64,000 nt of DNA from Halichoerus grypus (GCF_964656455.1 NC_135726.1:3668001-3732000), one strand, 5' to 3'. Positions 20,481 to 32,435 are shown, counted from the first letter of the stretch. Numbers and translations: made by a program. Notes: generated by a model from the sequence alone, not told the origin.

Positions 20481-21010
20481 CGTCAAGGCGCCCTGTGAGC
20501 GAGGCTGAGGAAAGGCGAGGCCAGTCCTGGCCAAGCCCTCCGGCTCTGGGGAGGATTTGTGCCACCTCAGAGGGCCCTCGGCTGGGTCCACACGGGAAGT
20601 GTGCATGGTGGGAGGATGCACAGTGGGGGCAGCCCCGGGGGAGGGCAAGCTTGGACCCTTCCACCGAACGCTCCCATGCCATACTCAAGAGGGCCAGAGG
20701 GGTGAGTCCATCCTGCAGCACCAGCCCATGAGGACCAGTGCCTGAAACTCTGCCTGTCTCCTCCTCTGCCGGCCCACTGCACCCCCAAATAGCAGGGGGC
20801 AGGTTGGCTCGGGGCTTGAGGTCCAGGGTGCGGAGTGCAACCACCGAGGCGTGTCCCAGTCCAGCAGCGTGCTAGGTGTCCAGGGGCCAAGCTGCTTCAC
20901 AGACTAGACCCTCCAACCTCCTCGTGCACAGTCTTGGGGAGAGGTTGGAATCTCAACCAGAGCCACCGTGAGAAGTCAGGTGCATGCATGGGGACTGCTC
21001 ACAAGTGCAA
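20481..21010. other. Unique GC-rich stretch
   Basis: No gene or repeat recognised. Confidence 0.5.
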
Positions 21011-21428
21011 TCCTTAATAGATGATGGATAAACAAAATGGGGTCTAGCTACACAATGGAATATTACTCAACCATGAAAAGGAATGAGCCACAGACCACAC
21101 TGCATGAGGATGAGCCTGGGACACATTGTGCTCAGTCACAGAGGCCACACACAAAAGGACAAACCTCGTAGGATTCTATCACACGAGATCTCCAGAAGAG
21201 CCAAATTCACAGAGACCGAAAGTAGAGGTGACGGGACGCTGGCTGGGGGGGAGTGGGGAGGTCTCACCGAATGGGGACAGAGTTTGTCTGTGAAGATGAA
21301 AGAGTCTTGGAAACAGTGGGGGTGGCTGTGCGATGCCGTGAATGTACTTCATGCCACCCAACCATACACCTCGTGGTTAAAATGGCAAAATGTGTACTGT
21401 ATATATTTTAATATGATAAAAAGCATAA
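21011..21428 (+). mobile_element. L1 3'-UTR fragment
   Basis: Shows 'tggaatattactcaaccatg', 'cacagaggccacacacaaaa', 'agccaaattcacagagaccg', 'aaagtagaggtgacgggacg' and 'acctcgtggttaaaatggca' in the order of L1M 3' regions. The 220-codon open frame starting at 21083 lies mostly in it and is a chance frame. Confidence 0.9.
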
Positions 21429-22691
21429 TTGTTAAGTACAGTGAGAACCATTTTCATTTCTGTGGAGGAAGGGGCTGGCCAGAGGTCTCAGATGGAACAT
21501 GCTGCACTTCAACTCTAAAGGCAAGAGCACGGTCACCGGATGCCCCAAGGCCACCTGCTCTAGGACACTGCCCTCTCTGTAAGGTGGACGTGGGTGGGCA
21601 GGCAGCATGGGCTTTCCCTGCGGCCAGGCGAGGGCTGGACACATGGCAGGACACAGGAAGGCCAGGTGGGATGAAGAAGGCAGCCGAGGACCCAGAAATC
21701 TGGGTTCTGCCCCCAGCTCTGCCACCCCGCAGCCTTCTGCCCTGAAGACCAATTCCCAAATGGACACGGGAAATCTGCCCTGCCAGACTCAGCACCTGGG
21801 ACGTTCAGGACCAAACCTGTTAACAAACAAGGTACTGTGTGGTCAGCATATATCCTAGATTTTGCAGGTCAACCCCAAATGCATTTTCCTCCCTAAAGAT
21901 GAGCGCACACGTAACTACGTGAGGTTTGATTGCTTTACCACCATGGTACGTGTTCACTGAACGAGCTCACTGACCAGAAGGCAAAGCCCCACAATGTTAC
22001 GGTGGGTGGGGGCTGGGAAATATGGCCGTGGAGTGTCAGGAAGACAGCGATAGATGGGGGGGTGCCTACAACCAGAGGTACTGGGGGGGGGGGACCAGCT
22101 CTGCCAGCCAGGAAGGAAAACTGTCCAACACCATGTACATAAATACCTAGATTCCCTCTGAGCCCACGCCTGCCGGTTCTACACCATCTGCAATGCGTAG
22201 GACCCAGCCTTCCCATAACAGCCTGAACCTGTTTAATTATCTTACAGTATGACAAGGTCTCTTTCATCAGGGCCAAAGAAATGTTCCTCCCAGCGGTCCC
22301 TTCTCACAGACCAAGGACATCTACCAACTGAAGAGGGTGCTCCAGACCCCAAGGGCAACACTGGAAAGAAATCTCTTCACAACACACCTTCCTGGAATTT
22401 CGGGGTCTTCTATCCATAGAGAGGTCCCACTGCCCAGGCTGGCTGCAGAGACTCTCAAGGTCAATTGACCTTGAGATATGGAAAGACACTCACCTAGAGT
22501 CAGCCCACTGCCTCGTCGGCCCTCCGTCACCACCCCAGGCCGTCCCTGGCTCATGCTTCCTCATGCTGCAAACCTGCCACCAGCCCAGGTCCCCTTCTCA
22601 GGGTGGGAGAGTCCGCCCGGGTCCCTGGGCTCTGGTTTCCCTTCTGCCCCTCCTTGCTGGCCTCCACCTGAGTGGCCCGCTGCTCAGCCCG
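21429..22691. other. Unique stretch
   Basis: No gene recognised. Contains a short G run near 22083-22094. Slightly AT-richer patches at 21830-21960 and 22200-22260 are unassigned. Confidence 0.45.
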
Positions 22692-23042
22692 GTGTGGTAG
22701 GCAGAACAATGGCCCCCAAAGATAAGTCCACCCTAGTTCCCCAGGCCTGTATGTATGTGACCTCTCACGGCCAAAGGAACTTTGCAGATGGGATGGAGTT
22801 GAGGACTGTGGGTGAGGAGGGGGTCCTGGATTCTCAGGCGCTGAGTAGGAAGTGTGATGACAGAAGCAGGTCAGGGAGGCGCTGGGCTTCAGGCTTTGAG
22901 GAAGGAGGGGCCAAGAGCAGAGGAAAGCTGGCCCTCCAGGAGCTGGCAGAGGCCAGGAAACGGATTCTCCCTCCAGGAGGGAACCAGCCCTGTCCACACC
23001 TTGATTTCAGCCCAGGGAGACCCGTGTGCGACTTCAATACAC
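22692..23042 (+). mobile_element. MLT1-type LTR (ERVL-MaLR)
   Basis: Best preserved of the group at its 5' side: 'tggtaggcagaacaatggcc', 'cccaaagataagtccaccct', 'ggaactttgcagatgggatg', and later 'ggaaacggattctccctcca', 'cacaccttgatttcagccca' and 'gggagacccgtgtgcgactt'. The final terminal block is lost or diverged. Confidence 0.8.
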
Positions 23043-24574
23043 ATGCCTTGTCTCAGCCGGCGAGGTGAGGGTCCTTCGGGAGGCAGCCGCAGATAGCCAG
23101 TGCCCAGGCTCAGGGCCCCCCCAAGCCACTAAGACACAACGCCGATGCTGATCAGCTAAACTCGAGAGACAGGCAGGGACCAAGGCGTGCAGGGCCCCAG
23201 GATCGGGTCTGGGCTCTACCCCAGCCTCTCTGATGGCACGGACTTAGCCCCCCTGTCCGCATCTCGGGCAAGGTCTGCAGGTGGCATGACAAGCACGCGG
23301 AGGCTGGGCCACTGAACGCCCGAGCCGGCCCCTCGGCGGGCGACTCGAAGACGTCCACGGGAAGAGCTCTCCTAGCGTCACTTGCCTGACCTTCCACGCC
23401 TGCGAACGCCACCCTGCTGCCCACAGACTCATCCCTGCAGGGATGCCTTCCCTGCTCCCTGTAAGAACCTGCTTCTGAAATCTCACCTTCCCCTCCCCGC
23501 CCCGAGCCCTGGGTCCACAGCGGGACTGCCCGCCCAAACCAAAGCTTTGTGACGCAGCGGAAGTCCTACCCACCCCAGCACGGCCTCCCACCCCAGCAGG
23601 TGACCCCGGGCCGGGCTTCTGTCCTGCCTCCCAGTGCCCCTCTGCTGCACGACTCCGGAACAGCAGGCCCAGCACGGCGGATGCCGCATGAACAGCTGAC
23701 ATGCTGATGATGTGGTGGCCTGACCACGTGTATGTCTCGACCTTGGCTTCTGATCGCAGTCCTCTCCCAAGGCAGGGAACGAGAAAGCACCACGCACAAC
23801 TCGTTCAGAGACGGCGCGTGGGTGGCAGCCCCGGGGTGGAGAGGGGCCTCTCTCGCCCCTGGCTGATGGCATGAGAAGCTTGTCCTCTTCAGCAGGGCCC
23901 TGGCACCTCTCCCCTCTTCCCATTTCCAAGCTGAGGAGGATCTGGGAGGACCCCCGCCAAGTTCCAGGAGCCCCCTCTCCCCCCACCCAGGACCTGGAGG
24001 GCCATCACCTCGACACTCGGGCAGGTAGAACTCCATCCCACCCACCCCTGCCCCTGGACGACAACCGTCAAAATGCAGGGTCAGGCCTGCCCAGCTGTCG
24101 CCGGACGGTGCACGGGGACGACGCGGCCCCGCCACGCGGAGGACTCTGTTTGGGGTGGGGCCCCACTGCCCAGCTGGAAATATCAGACCGTCCAGGGCGG
24201 CATCTTGCCTGCAAGTGTTCTGGCCCAGACTTGGCGGTTTCCTGGGACCCCTCAGCAGGTGTGTCTGAAAGCACAGCTGCGGTGGAGGTGGGGAGTGAAG
24301 GACAGACTCTGGAACTTTCTGGAATCACTTGGGTAGGCAGGCGATGGGCTGGATGCCGGGCAGGACACCCAGTGAGAGCCACTGGACAGGGGTGAGTGAC
24401 GCCCTTGCTGGCCTGGAAGGCCACTGGGTTGGAAAGGGGTAGAGATAAAAGTTGTTTCTTCCCGGACACATCAGGGGTGCCTCCTGGGGACATCTCGGCC
24501 AGGAGGCAGCCGGAGACGGGCCTAGGCTCCTGACCCCCGAGAGCCAGCCCTCCACAGTCCCCCCGGACAGGCGG
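23043..24574. other. Unique GC-rich stretch
   Basis: No gene recognised. A MIR-like trace ('gggctctaccccagcctctc') near 23211-23230 is too weak to list. Confidence 0.5.
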
Positions 24575-24668
24575 GGTCTCGGGCCCCACCCAGGCCTGGG
24601 GAATCAGAATCCACTTTTTCTAGCAAAATCCCGGGAGATGTGTGTCACCTTACAGTCTGAGAGGCACA
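24575..24668 (+). mobile_element. MER5A-like fragment
   Basis: 'tctcgggccccacccaggcc', 'tggggaatcagaatccactt' and 'ccgggagatgtgtgtcacct' resemble the central MER5A blocks. Confidence 0.5.
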
Positions 24669-25429
24669 CGGTGTCCTGGCCGCCCCGGAGAGGGAGACTT
24701 GCATCTCCTGCATGTCCTTCTCAGTGGCCCGTCCCAGTGTGTCCTCCTCACAGGAGGCTGTCCTGGCACCGAGCTCGAAGCGACCAGGTCTGCTTGCTTT
24801 TGTCCCTGTGTTTCCAGGCGCAGGCGAGTGATTTAACTCCAAGTCACAGGGTCCCCCAAATGAGCTCTGTGGGTGGTGTCGGAAGCCCCAGCCTGCCAAG
24901 GGCAGCCCAGCAGCTAGTAATGGTCACTGAAAACGAAAACGGAAGCTGGTGTAGCTGGAACCTAGAGAAATTTACAAATGTGTTCTCTACTTGCTAAGAA
25001 TGGTCCCATCTCCAGAGTTTGTCTCCATTCACTGTAGGGAAAGGGGGGCCCCAGGGAGCCCCAGCCTGGCCCCTGTGACCGGGCCTGCCCGAGAGACCCC
25101 CAGTGCAGAGCCCGGCTAAGCCAGGCCAGGCCCCTGATGCTGGGAGGTCATGGGATCGTGGTAGCTGCTGAGGTAAGGGGACGGTCAAGCCCCGCAGATG
25201 ACCGGAAGCTGCCCTCAAGGAAATATTCCTGCCCCCCCAAGAAACACCCCAGGCTGCAGTCAACGGAGGCAAGGTAACCAACAGGCACGGGGTCTCTGTT
25301 GGGGTCTGCAGGGTGCGTGCAGTGAGTGGTCAGTGGCGGGCATGCCACGCAGGAGGTGCTGTCCCCTTGAGGGGACCGACAGGGGCTGACCAGGGTGGGC
25401 ATGGACGTCAAACCACCACACACTCCCGG
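24669..25429. other. Unique stretch
   Basis: No gene or repeat recognised. Confidence 0.5.
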
Positions 25430-25600
25430 AGAACAGCCCCCTGGGCTCAGATCCTGGCTCTGCCGCGGCCAGACGTCTGGACCAGTTACTTAACCTCTCT
25501 GTGCCTTTGTTTTCCGGTCTGCAAAATGGGGGCGACCCAGGGGGTGACCCATGCGAGGGCTGTGGGGAGAATGGAGTGACTTAGAGCAGGTGTGACCCAA
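25430..25600 (+). mobile_element. MIR SINE
   Basis: Clear forward MIR: 'ctgggctcagatcctggctc', 'accagttacttaacctctct', 'gtgcctttgttttccggtct', 'gcaaaatgggggcgacccag'. Confidence 0.9.
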
Positions 25601-26104
25601 GCTAACGGAGGAGGGCAGGCCGTGCCCACTCCATTCCCCGTGTCTTTCTCCTTCAGATTTCCACCCTGTTCCCAATCCGGAGGGTGCACACCTGGGCTCT
25701 TTCCTACCCTGCTGGGAGAGGGGAAGCCGGAACGACTGGTTTGGCAAGATCACCCTGCAGTTCAGCCACAAGCCCCTGAGAAAGTCTCATGCCTGAGCGT
25801 AGCCCACGAATGAAGTGTCACACACGGAGCACCACGCAGCTGGGAAAAGGGGCAGGCCGGACCTACGCAAGTCACTAAGAGGAAACCGCCCGCCCGAAGG
25901 CAGGTGCCCTCGGCCAGGTGCTCTGGGAGGCCGCTCATCCAGGGAGAGCAGGAGGCCACACTGGGCTCTGGTGGTCTCTGGCTGTAACCGCATGCGTGGG
26001 ATGTCTGAAACCTCCAGCTTTGGAGAGTGGGCTGCTCTGGGGGGGCACCTAGGGGCCCTCTGCACCTGCTAGAGACGGGCAAGCTGGAGCACAGAAGGGG
26101 TGCC
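25601..26104. other. Unique stretch
   Basis: No gene or repeat recognised. Confidence 0.5.
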
Positions 26105-26490
26105 GCATGGCGTGGGATGGCGTCCCCCTAAAATTCACATCCACCCAGAAACGCCGAGTGTGAGCTTCTTTGGAAACAGGGGTTTGCCCATGTAATCAGT
26201 TAGGGTAAGATCATCCTGGATGAGCGTGGGCCCTAACCCAGTGACGGCGTCCCCCTAAGAAGGCCACGTGACAGCAGAGGCGCAGACGGGAGTGACGTGG
26301 GTCCGAGCCGAGGGATGCCGGGGGCCACGGCCTATCCAGGCGCCGGCAGAAAGGCACGGACAGATTCTCCCTCTGAGCCATCACAAGGAACCGACCCTGT
26401 CCACACCCTGAACACAGACTTCTCGCCTCTGGAACTTGAGAGAATGCATTTCTGTTGTCTGAAGGCACCCAGTATGTGGTCGCCCATAAC
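26105..26490 (+). mobile_element. MLT1-type LTR (ERVL-MaLR)
   Basis: 'gatggcgtccccctaaaatt', 'ggtaagatcatcctggatga', 'gcgtgggccctaacccagtg', 'ggcacggacagattctccct' and a near-complete 3' block 'tctggaacttgagagaatgc', 'atttctgttgtctgaaggca', 'cccagtatgtggtcgcc'. Confidence 0.85.
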
Positions 26491-26689
26491 GGCCGCCCCG
26501 GGACACAGTACAGGTCTAGGAGTGGTCCCGCAGCTAACAGGAAAGGCGCAGCCTAGGGAAAGACATAAACCTGGGACGGACAGGGGCTTGGGCCGGCGGG
26601 GCCTGACGACAGAGGGCATATGCCAGAACGCTCTGGGGCGGCGACGTTCTATGTCAAGACTGCGGTGTGGTTGCTCAGCTGTAAACACG

Positions 26690-26790
26690 TGGGAGTCCGA
26701 ACTCACTGAATGAGACACTTAAAACTCAGGGGTTTTACTGTTGTAAATTACACCTCAAAAAAGCTGATCGAAAAATAAAACATAAAACAT
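26690..26790 (+). mobile_element. L1 3'-end fragment
   Basis: 'gagacacttaaaactcaggg', 'gttttactgttgtaaattac' and 'acctcaaaaaagctgatcg' match the terminal bases of L1M 3' ends, followed by an A-rich tail. Confidence 0.8.
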
Positions 26791-26834
26791 TTTATCTGTA
26801 TGCAAACACACAATTATTCTTCCCGATTATTTGT

Positions 26835-26955
26835 CTTGTTTTATAGACAAGAAATCAAAGCCCAGAGACATTAAGTAGTTTGCCCAAAGATGCACAGCAA
26901 CTAGCCACAGAGGTGGGACGAGGGTGCCTCCCAGGCTGAGGAGGGTTATCCTGTT
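26835..26955 (-). mobile_element. MIR fragment
   Basis: 'gttttatagacaagaaatca', 'aagcccagagacattaagta' and 'gtttgcccaaagatgcacag' are the reverse MIR core. Confidence 0.85.
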
Positions 26956-26994
26956 GGCCTCCCAGCCTCTTTACTGGGCTCTGAGGATCAAAAG

Positions 26995-27115
26995 CAGGCC
27001 CGTCTTATTTCTGTCTCAGTCCCTGCAGCCTGACCCAGTCAACGCAAAAGGCTGCACTAATAAAAGATGGAGCGTAATAAGAGCCTTTTGTAGTTAAGAG
27101 TCACAAGGAAGTGCT
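26995..27115. promoter_or_regulatory. Candidate regulatory island
   Basis: Repeat-free, AT-richer patch with 'gctgcactaataaaagatgg', 'agcgtaataagagccttttg' and 'tagttaagagtcac'. Similar in character to the island at 19265. Function inferred only. Confidence 0.3.
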
Positions 27116-27694
27116 CTGTGCTTGGGAAGGAGGAGGGCAGAGCCTGGCCAGGAGTTTAATGACCCCACAGAGAGGCCTGTCAGGTCTTGCCAATGGATGG
27201 CTGTGCCCGCCCTGACCTCCACCCCCAGCCTTCTGCAGGGTGAGGACAGCATGGGGAGGGTCTCCCAGGGGTCAGGGGCTCAGTCAGCAGCTGGGGCTGG
27301 CTCAGGCAAAGAAGGGCTGGGAGGAGGCCCGGCCTCCCTGCTGGGCAGAGGCCACACACTGCGCCGAAGCCAAGGCCCCATGCCCTGCGGGCAGAGCTGC
27401 CCTGCATTCACACCCCGCGATACCAGAGCATGCACACGGGCCAGGTAGGAGGCAGGGAGGCGCGCCGTCCTCCGCAAGCCAGTCCACCGGAACGGAAGAA
27501 TCCAGAAAATGCTGCCTGACTGCTTCAGGAAGGAGAGAAAATATGGCAGAAGCCAGACAGGCACAAAGGCACCCTCCTGCCAAGCGGCTGCTGCACGCTG
27601 GGCTTGCATGCCCCCAGGGCAGGGGAGGGGTGGGAGGCTGGGCAGGGGCTTCCACACGGGCCTGACTCACTCCTCAGTGCGAGCTGGTACTGGG
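27116..27694. other. Unique GC-rich stretch
   Basis: No gene or repeat recognised. Confidence 0.5.
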
Positions 27695-27960
27695 TAAAAA
27701 GTCCAGGACGTGGTCCTTTCTGGCCATCTGGTCAGCATGATAAAACAAAAAGTATCTCAGAGACTGCAGGGCAGCCTACAAGGGAACCATATCCTCTCCT
27801 CTCTGTATCTGTCTTGGCCCCCACCAAGCTTTTATGCAGAGTTGGTTAATATTACAGATTATTACAAAAAAGGGGAGCAAAGTGTAAGTTAGAGGTTTAA
27901 GTTAGAAAAAAGTGCCCTCTTGCTCCAGGAGACATGGCTTGGTGTGTAATGTCTAGGCTA
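27695..27960. other. Unclassified AT-rich segment
   Basis: Composition falls sharply: 'gcatgataaaacaaaaagta', 'ttggttaatattacagatta' and 'ttacaaaaaaggggagcaaa'. Its edges are fairly sharp, which suggests an old LTR or other insert, but I cannot name a family. A short plus-strand frame here (27710-27892) has no recognised domain. Confidence 0.4.
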
Positions 27961-29364
27961 CATTTCAGTTGATATCCTTGTGCAGTGTGGACCCTGCACA
28001 ACTGCACATGGGAGCCCTGAAGTCATGAACAGAATGCCCACTGTGTGACAGAGGGCTGAAGGCATGTTTCTTGCTCTTTAGAGGCCTAGCGTTTAGGTGC
28101 AGGAAAGAGACCCACGTATGTTTCAGTTAACAGTGCAAGGCAGGATGGATCAGCGCCAAATGGAAAGGCGCACACCAAGGTGGTGCTTGGCAGAGAAGGA
28201 TCCCAGAGGCCAGTGTGTTCCTGGGTGGGTAGCCAGGCAAAGGCAGGTCAGGTCACAGGGGTCAAGTGGACAAGGCAGTGTGCTCAGAGGTCGGCGAGGG
28301 GAGTCCAGGAGACAGGCTGGGGCCAGGACGAGTGAGGGCCAGCTAATGGGGCCAGGCCTGGGCCCAAGGGCGGGAAGGATGCCCTCCGGCGTGGCATGAG
28401 GAACACGACCTCCCCTCCAGGGAAAGGGCCTCATTGTGCAATAACCTGGCATCCAAACCACCTCCCCTTGTTACCAAGGGAAACCCAGACAGCACTTTTG
28501 GGAGGAGAGAGGACTCCTCTTCCTTCCCCACAGGGCCAGCCTGAACCTGAGCCCGCCTGCCGGACGGGGCTGGGCCGAGGGAGCCCACTTCCCGGGGTTC
28601 TGTACCTGAGAACCCCACCCCGCCTCCTGGCCCTGTTCCCCAAACACGTCCTCCTCCAGCTTCCTCGGTGCAGGACAGGAGAGCAAGCTGGTCATCAGCT
28701 GAGTCGGCAAACGTCTTTGCTGGAGGGCAAGTCGGGGCGCCCCGCCCTGGGGCCTTGGGGCCCTCAGCCATCCCGAGGGAGAGGGGACCGTGGTCTCCAT
28801 TCTCTCCTCAGCCCCCCCGGGTTGGCGTCCCTTCCTGTGCCAACGATCTCGGCGGCTCCTGACGGCAACCAATCCCCGCTTTCCAGGGGAAGCTGTGCAG
28901 GTCCTGGCCTGGAGTTTGGCCCTCACCCCAAACCTCCGGGGCCCCCCACTGCCCATGGTTACTTTCTACTTGGCAACAAGGCCCCCTGGCCCCATTGCCC
29001 TCAGCTCCTCCCTGGAGACCACAAACAGCCCCTGCCTGTCTGGGCCCCTGGGATCCCCCCCTGCCTCTCCCTCTCCAGGTACCCCCTTTTCTCCAGCCCC
29101 TAAAACATGAAAGCAGGGTTGGTGCTGTGATTTGCATGGTCCAGGCACGAGGAGGCAGGAGTAGGCCTGCGAGGCCGTGGTTTCCCCTTCTCATGTGAAG
29201 CTTTTCGGGTGTGACTCGGTCCAGCAGCGGACACCTGCCCCCGGGCCTGTGGTCTTGATGGTACCCTGCCACCAGGTCAGGAAACCCGTGCAGATGTCGG
29301 CTGCCCTCTCTGACCGTCGGCCCACAGAGTCTGCTGCCTCGTCAGTCACCCCACGGGCATCATC
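27961..29364. other. Unique GC-rich stretch
   Basis: No supported gene. Several overlapping frames, up to 235 codons on the plus strand (28396-29103), are Pro/Arg/Gly-rich chance frames without a domain. Confidence 0.5.
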
Positions 29365-29515
29365 ATTACGGTGGCATCTCGCTACGCAGCGCACAGGTGC
29401 TCGGCACCTTCATAAGGACCAAGTAACCCTCCCGTTTCACAGATGAAAACACTGAGGCTCAGAAAAAGTAAAGGCCTTGCCCAAGTTACTTAGTGACCTG
29501 AATCCTGGGTGCAGG
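29365..29515 (-). mobile_element. MIR fragment
   Basis: 'cccgtttcacagatgaaaac', 'actgaggctcagaaaaagta', 'aaggccttgcccaagttact' and 'cctgaatcctgggtgcagg' follow reverse MIR order. Confidence 0.9.
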
Positions 29516-30329
29516 TGCAGAATGTGTCCACCGGACCAGCCTGGCAGGGGTACCAGGTGACACAGCACCTCCAGCTCAGCCCAAGACCCTTGGCCCCTGA
29601 GAGGTGCCCCACAGTTTGGCCAGCATTGTCGCTGCTGTGCCCCAGCCCCGGGGCCCGCCCAGAGGGAGGGCAGGCCGGGAAAGGGCCTCTTCACGTTCCC
29701 ACCTGCCCGCTGGTCCACCGCCCCCCTGCGCCCGTTTGCCAGGCTCTGACGGCAGGCCAGGCACGTCCTCCCGGGACCTCCGAGTCTCAGCCGGGGCCTG
29801 CTTACACCTTCCTCCTGGCCCCCCTGTGGAAGGCCACGGTGGGGGGCTGTGGCCCGCCTGGCAGGAGGCCCCGAGGCCCAGGCTGGCTTTGGTTCGGACT
29901 GTTCAGAGGGGCTGTGATTGGAGCTGGAACAGAAATGAACAGGGGATGGCCTCGGGGCCCCTTCTGCAAAGTGCCCCTTAGGAGACGGGAATGAGCGGCT
30001 CTGAGCTTTCATGCACGCGTCTATGTTGGGGGGGGGTCTCTGACGGATGGGGACCCCAGAGGGACCCGCTCACTGCACCTAAACCTCTCCGTTCCTTACC
30101 CACGCAGAGCCCTGGAGCTGTCACAGGGAGCGGACCGAGCAGCAGTGGGGACCCGGGCTTCCTCCCAGGGCGCCTCGTCCCACCTCTTGCTTTGTTTTGC
30201 ACCGGGGTCTCAGAGGGTCAGGAGCCAACGCCGCAGAAGCTTCAGGCAAGGTCCTGCCCACCCTGCCTGCCACGGTTCCAGAAACAGAAACAGGTGCCGG
30301 GAGGCCCTGTGGGGAGTTTGCAGCCCTAG
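29516..30329. other. Unique GC-rich stretch
   Basis: No gene or repeat recognised. Confidence 0.5.
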
Positions 30330-30480
30330 TAGTTAGACGTGCCCCCGGGGGTCAGGCTGCCCTGGTTTGCAGCTTGCTTTTTTACCTCCAAGCTGTGTGA
30401 CCTGTGGCAAGTTACCTGACCTCTCTGGGCTTCAACCTCCCCTTCTGTACCCTGCCCTCCCAGGGTGGAGTGAGGTGTGG
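30330..30480 (+). mobile_element. MIR SINE
   Basis: 'ccaagctgtgtgacctgtgg', 'caagttacctgacctctctg' and 'ggcttcaacctccccttctg' mark a forward MIR. Confidence 0.85.
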
Positions 30481-30689
30481 GGAGCCATGCTGCCTGCCCC
30501 CGGCCTGTGCTCAGAGAGCACCAGGCACCCGCAGTCACGGATCATGGGCCCCTCTCCTGAATTCCTCCGCGGCCGTTGTCGGGACAAAGACGGAGGCTTT
30601 CCTACCCCGTCGGGACAAACGCAGTGGAGTCACTCTCCCCAGCACCCATGGGCACCTGCGGCTCCGGGGGAGGACCGGGACTTGGGGTG
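30481..30689. other. Unique GC-rich spacer
   Basis: Between two forward MIR pieces. Nothing recognised. Confidence 0.4.
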
Positions 30690-30775
30690 CAGGGCCTCCT
30701 GGCTATGTGACCTCGGGCAAGTTTTCAGCCGCTCTGGGCCTAGGTCCTCATCCAAGTTGTGTTGGGACTGAAATG
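30690..30775 (+). mobile_element. MIR fragment
   Basis: 'ggctatgtgacctcgggcaa' and 'gttttcagccgctctgggcc' show the forward MIR core. Confidence 0.7.
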
Positions 30776-30789
30776 CCTCCTGCCCCAGA

Positions 30790-30905
30790 CTCCACTGACC
30801 CAAGCACAAATGCCACCTCCTCCAGGAAGCCAGCTGGAATCCTTCCTCTAAGGAGCAGACTGCATTCCGACCTCTGCTGTTCCAAGTGGCGCTGGGTGTC
30901 TCCCC
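30790..30905 (+). mobile_element. L2 LINE 3' fragment
   Basis: 'cacaaatgccacctcctcca' then 'ggaagccagctggaatcctt' is the well-known forward L2 3' block. Confidence 0.85.
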
Positions 30906-31199
30906 CCAGACAGGGTTAGGATTAAATCAGAAACCTCTCTGAACTTTCTCGGGTCCCCGGTGTGACGTGTTGCAGGGTCCAGGGCCGCCCAAGGTCCTCA
31001 TCACAGTCCCCACAGGCTGCAAGGCGGGTTGCTCCCATGGTCCTGCTCTCTGCCCGTTCGCCTGGTGTCTGGGAGGTCACTCCCCACTCCCCTGCCCGCG
31101 CACTACATTCTGGAGAGAATTCAGAGTCAGTGCCTCTTTCATCACTTTTTTTAAATGCCAAAGAGGCGGGAGAAGTATTAGCACTTACGTCTCCCTGAT

Positions 31200-31640
31200 C
31201 TGCATTTCTTCCTCCCACAAACATTTAGGAATTGCCTACTGGGCGCCAGGCACTGTTCTAGGCATGAACGGAACGGGCCAAGCCAGGGCTTACGGAGCCA
31301 ACTTAGGTCTCAGTGGAGTTGGGGAGGCAGACTCCAAACAAGTAAAAACTGCAGAGAAGGTAACAACAGGAAAGACCGGAGGAAGTGAGGGAGTGAGCCA
31401 TGAAGACACTAGGAGGAAGAGCATTCCAGGCAGAGGGAACTGTACGTGCAAAGGCCCCGGGGTAGCAACATGACTGGCGTGTTGGAGGAACAGAAGACCA
31501 GCTGAACTAGAATGGAGTGAGTAAGGAGAGGAGGTTAGGCCGACGGTGTGGGCCGGTCACTAAAGGCCTCCTGGGGCACTGTGAGGTCATGAGTGGTTGT
31601 GAAGCTTCCAAGTCCTCACACAAAATCCTGGAGCGGGTGG
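31200..31640 (-). mobile_element. L2 LINE fragment
   Basis: 'gaattgcctactgggcgcca', 'ggcactgttctaggcatgaa', 'aagagcattccaggcagagg', 'tacgtgcaaaggccccgggg' and 'ggcgtgttggaggaacagaa' follow reverse L2 order over 440 bases, the longest L2 piece here. Confidence 0.88.
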
Positions 31641-32133
31641 TGCAAAGTGCAGGCAGGCAGCAGGTCCCCCACTCTCTTGTTTGCTCTGGGCCCCACTGAG
31701 TCGGCCCCCAAGGCCACCCTGGGAGCCCAGGCCTCTGCAGCCCCGCCAAGTGTCACCTGTCTTGCACAATTTCCGGGAGCCAAATCTGACAGAGCCATCT
31801 GTCTCGAACAGACCCCAGTGCTTGCCTCCAGCTGGTCCCTCACATGGGCCAGAGTTCTCAGCAGCACCGCAGAACCCTCATCTGCTGTCCCCGTCCCCCG
31901 AGACGCACGGGGAGACCAGAGGCATTGGGAGCCAAGTGTGCAGATGAGATGAGGGGGCAGCATCCCCCGAGGTGGAGTGACCCCCTGAGCCTGCAGCCCC
32001 TGCCCCTTCCAGTCCAGGTAGAAGCACATTTTGCAATAGCTTCTCTTCAAGGGGAGCTGCTTCCTGCTGCGGGCCCCAGACCCTGAGAGACCTCAAACCC
32101 CACACTACAGGACAAGGACATGTGGCTTTCACT
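31641..32133. other. Unique stretch
   Basis: No gene or repeat recognised. Confidence 0.5.
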
Positions 32134-32295
32134 TTTTTTTTTTTAACTCCCAACACAGGGAATAAAACCTCCCACTCTGGCTGATCATACAAACCCGCCT
32201 GACTTGAAACTTCCCAAGTGATACCAGAACAGATGTTCAAATAGCCCCTCAATCTTTCATCTCTCCAAAAACACACACACACATACACACGCACA
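32134..32295. repeat. T tract and short CA repeat
   Basis: A T run near 32131-32144 and 'acacacacacacatacacac' near 32271-32290, with unclassified AT-richer sequence between them. Confidence 0.7.
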
Positions 32296-32299
32296 ATCC

Positions 32300-32435
32300 A
32301 GTCTGACGCTGTCGGGCACTTGGACTAATAGATGTGTAAACCGCAGCGCCAAATAATTTCTGGCAAGCCCGAGAACTCCTCATGATGATTATTATAGCTC
32401 AGACGTGCCCGCTCCTAATTTATGAGAAGAGGACC
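32300..32435. promoter_or_regulatory. Candidate regulatory island
   Basis: Repeat-free patch with 'acttggactaatagatgtgt', 'cgccaaataatttctggcaa', 'ctcatgatgattattatagc' and 'gctcctaatttatgag'. Several TAAT/ATTA cores in a CpG-containing context. Resembles a conserved enhancer-type element. Confidence 0.36.

Noticed and set aside
21083..21745. 220-codon plus-strand open frame
   Set aside because: Its first half is L1 3'-UTR sequence and its second half is unique DNA, so it is not a gene.
28396..29103. 235-codon plus-strand open frame
   Set aside because: Pro-rich with no domain, and overlapping minus-strand frames are equally long.
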